DNA of 64,000 nt from Paraglaciecola sp. (GTDB lineage Bacteria; Pseudomonadota; Gammaproteobacteria; Enterobacterales; Alteromonadaceae): positions 62,001-126,000 of the forward strand of contig JAACSL010000002.1 in the NCBI GenBank assembly GCA_009993955.1. The letters are read 5' to 3'. The notes beneath the pieces are model-generated. The model searched no databases. It was given only the letters and a program-made list of their open reading frames with translations, and had not been told where the DNA came from. Positions 18,844 to 26,862 of the stretch are shown here, piece by piece. The translations under genes and the position numbers were made by a program. Within the stretch, counting starts at the first letter, position 1, and the number at the start of each line of letters is the position of its first letter.

Positions 18844-18947
18844 TTTTATCTCCCAAGTGAGCACGATCTCGAAGGTGCTAATATTACATGTAGTAGTTTA
18901 GTCGCCTAGTTTATCGAAACTACGCGTGTAAGTAAGGTGCAATTTGT

Positions 18948-21851
18948 TCACGGTGCAATGTTGTTATGCTGGCCGCTGACAATATGGTCAAATTTTTGCC
19001 ATTTCCCATCCTGATAGCGTACCTCATAAAATGGCCAATAATTATTGTCCATGCGCAAGGTGGTGATTTTGGGTTTGTCATTAATATCTAAGGTTTTGAT
19101 GAGCACAGACTCTTGATGCTGTTTGTGCAGCACAGCCATAATAAAATCATCCATTGAGCCCACCGCTTGCCCATCTACTTCGACAATACGTTGCACCGCA
19201 TAGAGTCCGTAACGTGTGGCGGGTGAGCCATGACTGTAACTGGCCACATATATGCCATCAGCACTGAAATTGCCTTGTAATTGCGCCGCTCGGTGTGGGG
19301 CATGCAGATATAAACCAGACCAAAACAAAACCTGCTCAATGTCTTTGCCGTCTAATTCTGTGGTTTTAACCGTAGCGCTTTGCACCTTGCCTTCAGTCAA
19401 AAACGTCAGTTCAACTTCTGCTTGTTGGCTTAATTCCTCGACTTGGCGAAATGTCGATACTGGCACACCGTTAATGGCCAGCAGAATATCTCCTCGTTTT
19501 AGCAAGGTGGCATTGGCAGAACTGGCCGCGACATTTACCACCGTCAATAACTTATTGGCTGCGGGATTTTCACCGATGATTTTATCTAACCATGTTTCAC
19601 TTAACCCCATTTGCAAGGCATTCACTGGTGCAATCAAGGTCAAGCCGAGATCCAAGGAATATACAGGCTTTTTGCTTTGGGCTAAGTCGATTAAATCGCG
19701 CACATAATCGGCAGACATGCCCACCATGGACGAATTTGCTTCTTTACCTTCATTGTCGCTGTGTTCAAAGGAAGACCACAGTGCCGTCACCTCAAACTGT
19801 TCATTCACCAAAATCCCATCGATGGCATTATTAGGGTTAACCAGAAAAATACCTTTGAGGTTGCGATCAACGTACTGTGGCACATCAAACTGGCGCAACC
19901 ATAACTCGTCAACGGTATCAACTTCAGTTTGTCGGTACTCCACCACACCATCATAGTTCAAGCCTATTTGCAGGACAGCATCCCCAGCGAGCAGCGGTGT
20001 ATGACTCAGGGTGATTTGCGCCACCGCAATATTTTTCAATAAGGCTGGGTCGTAGGATAACAACACAAGGTTGTGCAATGGATGCACGTACTCGATAGCG
20101 GCGGGAATTTCTAAACGGTTGTTAAAGGTTAATTTAACGTCGCCTAACATACTAAAGACGATACTGCGCGGCACAACAACCCAGCCGCGCTTTGCGTCCA
20201 CAATCATGCCCGTACCATAACGACTATTACTGCCACTGCGCCCTTGAATGGAATAAGGACTGGTGAAACTAACATTGACTAAGGCATTAGCGATATCGTC
20301 AGATAAGGGCGCTGAGCTAACAGGCGCTGTGCTAACAGGCGCTGTGCTAACAGGCGCTGTGCTAGCAGGCTCAGCCGCTTGCTCATCTTGGCTCTTCGCA
20401 GCCAGTTCAAGACTGACGGGTTCACAGGGCCAAAAACCTGAAAGTTTGTCTTTCACGCAATAGCTGTGTTCAAACCAGGTACGATTTATCTCTACCAAAG
20501 CGTAATTGGTGCTGCTGGTTGTATTAAAATCGTAGTATCGCAAGTTGACCTTGATACCGTCTTGCAAGGTGCGCAGTTGGGCATTAAACGCCTCGACACT
20601 ATCAACCACTACCCCATTAAATTCAGTTATTACACTGCGATTTGGCAAGCCACCTTGTTTAAAACCATTGCCCACATTGGCCACATAGACACCACTTAAG
20701 GGTTTATTAAAATGGCGTGCTTGCTGATAGGACAAATTGTGATAAACCCCTCCATCAAACTTCACAAAGGTAGCGGGAGTGATGTCATATAAATTTGTGA
20801 CGTTTATGTCAAAGCTGAGTGTTGCACCTCGTCGTAATACTTGCACGTTCACCGTATTATTAACCTTAGCGTTGAGCTGACTCTCTAAACTTGAAAAGTC
20901 CACCAGCGCCGCCTCATTGACCGCCAACAAAATGTCGCCCACTGCAAGGTTTTGTGCCGCTTCACTCCCCGGAATAATGGACTGAATCACCAACAGACCA
21001 GATGCTTGGGGAAATTTGGAGCGGTATTGCTGCTCTAGTTCCACTGTTAAACCCAAACGTTTCAGCTCAGGATAAGCTGTTGATTCAAAAGTGGTTTGCA
21101 TGGTGCCACGCGGGATATCTTGGTGCTGCTGTAAACGCGCCAAGGCCAAACGTATTTTCTCTAAAGGGACAAAAAAGGAATTCGCGGATTTTGATTGACT
21201 GCCAGCATTCAAGGCTACCGCTTCGCCACGAATATTGATCACCGGCGAGCCTGACGAACCGCCCGTGGAACTGGTGGCCGCTTGGATGTAAAAGGTATTG
21301 AAGTCGTTGTAGTTACCTTTGCCATAATTGGGCGCCGCACGATCGAGACGGGCAATGGTGCCATCGAGTATCGAAATTTTCTGTCCCGCATCATTGCCAA
21401 TTATGCGAATATTTTGTCCAACACTGGGCGCACCAGCGCTGAGTTTAAATTCATGGGGCTTGAGGTAGTTAATCTGGCTTGGATCATAGCGGTAAAAACC
21501 GAAATCATGCACCGGATCGAAATACAAAGGGGTTAGATCTAGTTCTTCGTCATTAATCAAAATGGCTTTTGCGGTAATCGGACCGGGGGTGACAACATGA
21601 CGATTGGTCAGAATGATCCCACGTTTTGCATCTACGATAAAACCTGTTGCATAACTACTGCTATTCCACTTTCCATCAAAACTAACGGGTACGTCCATTT
21701 GAATACTGACTACCCCACTTGACACCAATTTCACGGTGGCATCCCAACTATCATCAGTAGATGATGGTGAGCAACTACTTACCAACAAACACATCAAAAT
21801 GATGCCACTCGAAGTTTGCCAATAGCGGCTTCTCACTGGTTTTCCGAGCAT
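18948..21851 (-). CDS. Lipoprotein with tandem HtrA-type protease and PDZ domains (Nma111/Deg7-like)
   Basis: 967 residues. A lipobox (VSSC, Cys about 27) ends the signal peptide, so it should be a lipoprotein. The first trypsin-like domain has a full triad: His85 in TNRHVV, Asp116 in VHDFGF and Ser200 in GGSSGSP. PDZ domains follow (about 265-350 and 375-460). A second protease-like domain (about 535-730) repeats TGMIVDAKRG but has PRSIV where the His should be and no GxSxG serine, so it looks inactive. Two more PDZ-like regions and a YWPFYEVR end follow. This is the layout of yeast Nma111 and plant Deg7. Substrates unknown. A four-copy 15-bp repeat encodes a TAPVS linker between the halves. 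Confidence 0.85.
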   Translation of the reverse strand: MLGKPVRSRYWQTSSGIILMCLLVSSCSPSSTDDSWDATVKLVSSGVVSIQMDVPVSFDGKWNSSSYATGFIVDAKRGIILTNRHVVTPGPITAKAILINDEELDLTPLYFDPVHDFGFYRYDPSQINYLKPHEFKLSAGAPSVGQNIRIIGNDAGQKISILDGTIARLDRAAPNYGKGNYNDFNTFYIQAATSSTGGSSGSPVINIRGEAVALNAGSQSKSANSFFVPLEKIRLALARLQQHQDIPRGTMQTTFESTAYPELKRLGLTVELEQQYRSKFPQASGLLVIQSIIPGSEAAQNLAVGDILLAVNEAALVDFSSLESQLNAKVNNTVNVQVLRRGATLSFDINVTNLYDITPATFVKFDGGVYHNLSYQQARHFNKPLSGVYVANVGNGFKQGGLPNRSVITEFNGVVVDSVEAFNAQLRTLQDGIKVNLRYYDFNTTSSTNYALVEINRTWFEHSYCVKDKLSGFWPCEPVSLELAAKSQDEQAAEPASTAPVSTAPVSTAPVSSAPLSDDIANALVNVSFTSPYSIQGRSGSNSRYGTGMIVDAKRGWVVVPRSIVFSMLGDVKLTFNNRLEIPAAIEYVHPLHNLVLLSYDPALLKNIAVAQITLSHTPLLAGDAVLQIGLNYDGVVEYRQTEVDTVDELWLRQFDVPQYVDRNLKGIFLVNPNNAIDGILVNEQFEVTALWSSFEHSDNEGKEANSSMVGMSADYVRDLIDLAQSKKPVYSLDLGLTLIAPVNALQMGLSETWLDKIIGENPAANKLLTVVNVAASSANATLLKRGDILLAINGVPVSTFRQVEELSQQAEVELTFLTEGKVQSATVKTTELDGKDIEQVLFWSGLYLHAPHRAAQLQGNFSADGIYVASYSHGSPATRYGLYAVQRIVEVDGQAVGSMDDFIMAVLHKQHQESVLIKTLDINDKPKITTLRMDNNYWPFYEVRYQDGKWQKFDHIVSGQHNNIAP
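20311..20370 (-). repeat. Four tandem 15-bp repeats encoding a TAPVS linker
   Basis: Units at 20311-20325, 20326-20340, 20341-20355 and 20356-20370 are nearly identical (GCTGTGCTAACAGGC on the plus strand, with one change each in the first and last). On the coding strand each adds five residues rich in Ala, Pro, Ser and Thr between the two halves of the HtrA-like protein. In-frame unit length means copy number can change without breaking the gene. Confidence 0.95.
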
Positions 21852-22151
21852 TCCTGTTTTACCTCTTCCATCTACTTATTAAAATACGACCACAACCATT
21901 CATCGTCTGCAGCTTACACAAAAACCCCCATTAGCGCCCAGAAATATTCGCCTTATCTCGGGCAAATTCGGCGATAAGCTGTCTTATCAGGCAAGGGATA
22001 CCAGCGGAGCCAGTTAAAAAAAATTTAGTCTGGATCCTGAAGCGCAAAGTTCCTTGTTTAAGCACAAACGCTGAGTTTTAAAATAACTGCCCTAGCCAAA
22101 CCACGAGGCATAAAATACAGTAGGCAAAGGCTAAAATTATCGGACCTCACC
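21852..22151. other. Intergenic stretch between divergent genes, nothing recognised
   Basis: About 300 bases separate the divergent HtrA-like and nitroreductase genes. It must hold both promoters, but I could not assign convincing -35/-10 pairs, a known regulator box, an RNA gene or a small gene. An A-run (AAAAAAAATTTAG, near 22018-22028) lies mid-region. Confidence 0.6.
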
Positions 22152-22826
22152 ATGCAAGAACACCATACCGTTGCCCTTACCGACTTTATAGAATACCCAC
22201 CGCAGGAGATGTTAGAACGATCAGTGCAGTTTTATGAGCAGATCAAACGTCGGCACAGCATCCGCCAGTTCAGTGACCGCCCTGTTGACCGGCAGATAAT
22301 CGAAAACTGCATTAAAGCCGCGGGCACGGCGCCCAACGGTGCAAATCATCAACCTTGGCACTTTGTTGCCATCCAATCTGCAGCGGTAAAAAAGCAGGTG
22401 CGCGAACAAGCTGAGGCCCATGAGCAAGGTTTTTATGCAGGTCGTGCGGGGGATGAATGGTTAACTGCCCTCAAACCGCTTGGCACTGATGCACACAAAC
22501 CTTATCTTGAAAACGCGCCGTGGTTAATTGCTATTTTTAGCCAAAAAACCATGGGCACTGACAGCGACAAACAGCAGAACAATTATTATGTACATGAGAG
22601 TGTGGGCATTGCCACAGGTTTTCTGATCCAAGCTTTACACCATGCGGGCCTTGTCACCTTAACCCACACCCCTAAACCCATGAGTTTTTTATCAAAGATT
22701 TGCCAACGTCCTGACAATGAACGGCCTTTTATGCTGTTAGTAGTAGGCTACCCTGCCACTAACGCCACGCTTCCTGTACATGCCTTAAATAAAAAACCCT
22801 TAAACGAGATACTCACGGTAATGTAA
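22152..22826 (+). CDS. Nitroreductase family flavoprotein (IYD-like size)
   Basis: 224 residues. FMN-binding motifs are visible: RRHSIRQFSDRPVD with the family's RRSxRxF signature, AAGTAPNGANHQPWHFVAI, and HESVGIATGFLIQALHHAGLVTLTHTP. The overall layout and length match the branch that contains iodotyrosine deiodinase-like and related bacterial flavoproteins rather than NfsB. It should use NAD(P)H to reduce an aromatic or halogenated compound, but the substrate cannot be named. It converges on the DUF418 gene, with only four bases between the two stop codons. Confidence 0.85.
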   Translation: MQEHHTVALTDFIEYPPQEMLERSVQFYEQIKRRHSIRQFSDRPVDRQIIENCIKAAGTAPNGANHQPWHFVAIQSAAVKKQVREQAEAHEQGFYAGRAGDEWLTALKPLGTDAHKPYLENAPWLIAIFSQKTMGTDSDKQQNNYYVHESVGIATGFLIQALHHAGLVTLTHTPKPMSFLSKICQRPDNERPFMLLVVGYPATNATLPVHALNKKPLNEILTVM

Positions 22827-22830
22827 ATTT

Positions 22831-24402
22831 TTAGGGGTGAGTGTTGGCCTGTGGCGCGTGACGAAACGCCTGCCACTGCATATACGTTAATGAGCGCCAT
22901 AACCATTCCAGAGGCCCAAAGCGGAAATGCTTCAACCACAGCGCGGAAAGGGGTATTTGCATTAAAATAATAGCCAATGCCAAAAGCATCTGGGGAGCAC
23001 GGGCAATCTCACCGTAAAAGCCCCCTGCATAACCATAGAAAATCGAAGTCAGAATCAGGCTGTGCATTAGATAATTGGTGAGCGCCATTTGCCCCATGGG
23101 CGCAAGTATGGCCAAGCGTTTTTGCCAAGACACGGTTTGTAGCAAGCTCATGATCAAACCTAAATAACCGGCTGTCATGAAAAATTCGGACACCGCAAAC
23201 AATACATTGCTAGCGACTTGAATGGCGATAATATCGTCAACGGCGGGGGCAGACATGATGATAAGGCTGGCTATGGTCAAGGGTAAACCCACACCTAAAC
23301 CCACAAACATACAACTTTTAAATAAACGACGATGCTCAGCAGGATTGCGCATGGCGCCAATATTGATCAACCAATATCCCAGCAAAAAAATGGGTAATAA
23401 CATCGTTAACGTAAAGCCTGGTGAGATCAATAAATGTGTCACTGATTGCCCCGCCCTGAATTGTGTTGCCTGCCAGTAAGTACCATCGCGCAAGGCACTA
23501 ATCTCAGCAGCCACCTCATCAGCTTGTTTTGCCTGTTCAGCCAAGATTTCTTTGGCTTGCTCACGCAAAGCCAGGGCTTCACTTTCTTCTGCTGAAAGTT
23601 CAGGTACTGTTAACGGCGTTGCGCTATTTGTGTCTTCGGCAACGCTAGGTTTGTCGTCAAGGCTTTGCACCGTTGTATTGACTATATTGTCTTGCCCGTT
23701 TGACACCTCAGCCAGGTGATGGTCATTATCGTTGCCAAGGTTATCAAAGGACGACGCTGTTTGAGTTAGTTCATTTGCCGCTACTGAAGCTGCTGACTCA
23801 AGGGTATCAAGTGATGTTTCTTGTTGTTCCAGTTCACTAACCAAGCGCTGCACGGTTTGTTGTTCTTGCCAAGCCTGCTCGGCATCGTTGGCATCAACAC
23901 TCACACCATAACCAATACCCGCTATCACCGTGATCATAAAGGGCAACGCCAACCACCATAAGGCAATTTTTAGCCACGCCGCCGGATGATTGTATTTTTT
24001 CCACTTGCTTTCTAACAGCAGCACAAAACCCAACATACACAGGCCAGCAAACGCATAGTCGTGGAGGATGTCACCTTCCCATAAGAAAATAAGATGGGCC
24101 AGACCAATACACCACAACACCAGCATGCGTCTGATAAACCATGCTTTAAATGGGCGCCCTGCTTGTAGAGCACGATTGAGCATCACTGCAAACCCCATAC
24201 CAAACAACAGGGCAAAAAGTTTGTAAAACTTACCTTCGACAAAACAGCGCACCAGCCAGCCAAACGCATAATCTAGCCCACTTGCGGTGCTGTCAAAGCT
24301 AGATAGTTCGGCGATGGGACGGTTAAACCATTCGATGTTCATGAGCAAAATACCCATTAATGCAAAGCCACGCAGGATGTCTAGGGCATCGATGCGTTGC
24401 AT
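22831..24402 (-). CDS. DUF418-family membrane protein with a large acidic insert
   Basis: A polytopic membrane protein of about 523 residues. It starts with RIDALDILRGFALMGILLMNIEWF, the family's N-terminal motif, and keeps later hallmarks LRDGTYWQATQFRAGQ, NYLMHSLILTSIFYGYAGGFYG and FRFGPLEWLWRSLTY. Family members are usually nearer 400 residues; the excess is an Asp/Glu/Gln-rich, probably coiled or disordered segment of about 130 residues between membrane segments (TVQRLVSELEQQETSLDTL to EQAKQADEVAAEIS). Function of DUF418 is unknown, possibly transport. I used the inner ATG; a TTG reading begins at 24471. Confidence 0.8.
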   Translation of the reverse strand: MQRIDALDILRGFALMGILLMNIEWFNRPIAELSSFDSTASGLDYAFGWLVRCFVEGKFYKLFALLFGMGFAVMLNRALQAGRPFKAWFIRRMLVLWCIGLAHLIFLWEGDILHDYAFAGLCMLGFVLLLESKWKKYNHPAAWLKIALWWLALPFMITVIAGIGYGVSVDANDAEQAWQEQQTVQRLVSELEQQETSLDTLESAASVAANELTQTASSFDNLGNDNDHHLAEVSNGQDNIVNTTVQSLDDKPSVAEDTNSATPLTVPELSAEESEALALREQAKEILAEQAKQADEVAAEISALRDGTYWQATQFRAGQSVTHLLISPGFTLTMLLPIFLLGYWLINIGAMRNPAEHRRLFKSCMFVGLGVGLPLTIASLIIMSAPAVDDIIAIQVASNVLFAVSEFFMTAGYLGLIMSLLQTVSWQKRLAILAPMGQMALTNYLMHSLILTSIFYGYAGGFYGEIARAPQMLLALAIILMQIPLSALWLKHFRFGPLEWLWRSLTYMQWQAFRHAPQANTHP

Positions 24403-24642
24403 GGCACTTATGGGTTGCAGAGAAGGAAGTGGTAGCGAATGTGTGGTAACTAAAGGGGCGTCCGTGGTCAAAAGTGTAGATCCGTCGATTTTTTGCTGAA
24501 TATAGTGATTTCAGTCCCTCATGTCGAGGCGCTTTTATGGCAAGCAGGCTGAGGCCATCAAGTATCTTCATCGGCATTGGCTAGGAATTTAACGAGTTTG
24601 CTATATGCTAGGAAAAATTTTGCTGAATTTACCGAGGCCATC

Positions 24643-26739
24643 ATGCGTTTCCCGTTTTTTTCATTGCTCAGTGTGCTGTTAATAAGCCAGATCTCTGCAG
24701 CGAGTGAGCTGCGACGTTATACCATCATCGTTGATAACGGCGTAAAAGCTGGTGAACAAGTGGTTGAAATCAACAAACAAGGTGAACGGCAGGTGCGTTA
24801 TATTTTCAAAGACAATGGCCGCGGACCAGAGCTGCAAGAAACGCTGACGCTTAATGATGATGGGACCTTGGCGTCGTATAACAGTCAGGGCAAATCGACC
24901 TTTGGGTCTGTCATAAAAGAAAAATTCCAGCTCGACGGGCAACAAGCCAGTTGGCAGGCTGGGGACAAAACCGGCTCTGCACGTATAGAAAACACTGCTT
25001 TGTATTTGCCAGTAGAAGGCTCCCCTGAGTTACTTTCAGTGGCAATCAATGCCTTGGCTAAAAGCGGCAACAACCAAATTAAGCTCTTACCCTCGGGTGT
25101 CATGCGCCAACAAGTTGTGAGTGATCTGATTGTTGAAAAAAGCGGTGAAAAACAAAAGGTGCAACTCTTAGTACTGAGCGGCGTGGGCTTAGAGCCTAAT
25201 TTTGTTTGGGCAACAAGTGGCGATGAGCCACAACTATTTGCCAGTTTGATACCCGGTTATCAGACGCTCATCGCCGAGGGATGGCAAGGAAATGCCGAGC
25301 AAATGATGACTATTCAACAAAATGCTGAAGCCAACTTATTGCAACAACGTGCTAAAACTCTCCCTTTACCTTTAAACGGTTTAAGCGTCATCCGTAATGC
25401 GCGGATTTTTGATAGTGTCAGCGCTTCGGTTGGCTTGCCCACTGATATCCTTATGTTACGCGGTAAAATCACCGCCATAGTCCCCGCTGGCGAACTGACC
25501 ACCGAAGTCGACAACTTCATTGACGCCAAAGGCAGCATAGTATTGCCCGGACTGTTTGACATGCACGGGCATATTTCGCGCTGGGAAGGTGGCTTGCATT
25601 TGGCCGCTGGTGTTACATCTTTGCGTGACATGGGTAACGATAATGCCACCTTACAAACCATGATGGATGAAATTGCCGCTGGGCAATTATTGGCGCCCAA
25701 CATTTTCCCCACCGGCTTTTTAGAAGGGGAAAGCCCCATGTCCGCGCGCAACGGATTTGTGGTAAGTGATTTAGATGGTGCCAAAGCTGCCATAAATTGG
25801 TACGCAAGCCATGGTTACCATCAACTAAAAATCTACAATTCCTTCCCCAAGGCGATTTTAAAAGACACGGTTGCTTATGCCCATCAACGTGGTTTGCGGG
25901 TCAGTGGTCATGTACCGGCTTTTTTGAAAGCAGAAGATGCCATTGCAGCAGGTTTTGATGAAATTCAACACATTAATCAATTGGTCTTAAACTTCTTAGT
26001 TAAACCAGAAACCGATACACGCACCCTAGAGCGCTTTTATTTGCCCTCTCGGGAATTCGCCAACGTTGATCTAAACAGCAAAGCTCTGCAAGACTTCATT
26101 AAACTTTTGAAAGATAAAGGTTTGTCCATTGATCCCACATTAGCCACCTTCGATTTTCTGAAAAAAGTGGATGGCACCGTGGGTGACCCGTGGCGCGATA
26201 TTGTCGACCACCTGCCACCAGATGTACAGCGCCGCTACCATACCGCGGAAGTAGATATTCCCGATGCCAGCACGGCCGCGTTGTATGCCAAGTCTTACGC
26301 TAAGATGGTGGAGTTTGTTGGTATGATGTATCGAGCTGGTATTCCTGTGGTGGCAGGTACCGATGAGTTGGCAGGTTTTACCTTGCAGGGTGAACTCGAA
26401 TTGTTAGTCAAAGCGGGCTTAACACCTGCACAAGCCTTGCAAGTGGCCACCTTAAACGGCGCAAAATACAGCAATGCCACGGCCACCAAAGGGCAAATAG
26501 CGGTGGGCAAAGATGCCGATATCTTATTGGTCAATGGTGATCCTACGCAAAACATCGCTGATATTCGCCAACTCGCCTTAGTCATCACACAAGGTAAAGC
26601 CATTTATCCCAGCAAAATCTACCAAGCCATGGGCATAGAACCTTTTGTCACTGAGTTTCCCGAAATCATGCAGCGCAGTAACAAGGCCGAAGGTCACAGT
26701 GGCGGTTCAGTCAGTGTCGGCAATCGTCATCTGCATTAA
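24643..26739 (+). CDS. Secreted amidohydrolase-family protein
   Basis: 698 residues. A signal peptide (RFPFFSLLSVLLISQISAAS) precedes an about 230-residue N-terminal domain of unknown role, then a metal-dependent amidohydrolase of the imidazolonepropionase/prolidase-like type. Metal-ligand motifs: LPGLFDMHGHISRW (HxH), a lysine in HQLKIYNSFP suited to carbamylation, VSGHVPAF, EIQHINQ and the catalytic Asp in VVAGTDELAG. Expected in the periplasm, where relatives hydrolyse dipeptides or cyclic amides; the substrate is unknown. The ATG follows GAGG by five bases; the longer TTG reading from 24577 is rejected because it puts the signal peptide inside. Confidence 0.82.
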   Translation: MRFPFFSLLSVLLISQISAASELRRYTIIVDNGVKAGEQVVEINKQGERQVRYIFKDNGRGPELQETLTLNDDGTLASYNSQGKSTFGSVIKEKFQLDGQQASWQAGDKTGSARIENTALYLPVEGSPELLSVAINALAKSGNNQIKLLPSGVMRQQVVSDLIVEKSGEKQKVQLLVLSGVGLEPNFVWATSGDEPQLFASLIPGYQTLIAEGWQGNAEQMMTIQQNAEANLLQQRAKTLPLPLNGLSVIRNARIFDSVSASVGLPTDILMLRGKITAIVPAGELTTEVDNFIDAKGSIVLPGLFDMHGHISRWEGGLHLAAGVTSLRDMGNDNATLQTMMDEIAAGQLLAPNIFPTGFLEGESPMSARNGFVVSDLDGAKAAINWYASHGYHQLKIYNSFPKAILKDTVAYAHQRGLRVSGHVPAFLKAEDAIAAGFDEIQHINQLVLNFLVKPETDTRTLERFYLPSREFANVDLNSKALQDFIKLLKDKGLSIDPTLATFDFLKKVDGTVGDPWRDIVDHLPPDVQRRYHTAEVDIPDASTAALYAKSYAKMVEFVGMMYRAGIPVVAGTDELAGFTLQGELELLVKAGLTPAQALQVATLNGAKYSNATATKGQIAVGKDADILLVNGDPTQNIADIRQLALVITQGKAIYPSKIYQAMGIEPFVTEFPEIMQRSNKAEGHSGGSVSVGNRHLH

Positions 26740-26770
26740 TAGAGATACACGGGTTTAACGAGGTGAACAA

Positions 26771-26806
26771 GCTCTACCATGAGCTGTGGATAATGTGTGG
26801 TAGAGC
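26771..26806. terminator. Hairpin between convergent genes
   Basis: GCTCTACCA (26771-26779) pairs perfectly with TGGTAGAGC (26798-26806), loop 18 bases, in the 123-base gap between the amidohydrolase and the M3 peptidase. No strong T tract on either side, so it is a plausible shared terminator or 3'-end stabiliser. Confidence 0.5.
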
Positions 26807-26862
26807 CTTGCGATTAGTCTTCGTGGAATGAGAGATAAACTCGCGCAGTAAAGGTTGCTAGT

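Noticed and set aside
20311..20370. CRISPR-like or mobile repeat
   Set aside because: Units are contiguous 15-bp copies without spacers inside a coding frame; simple tandem repeat.
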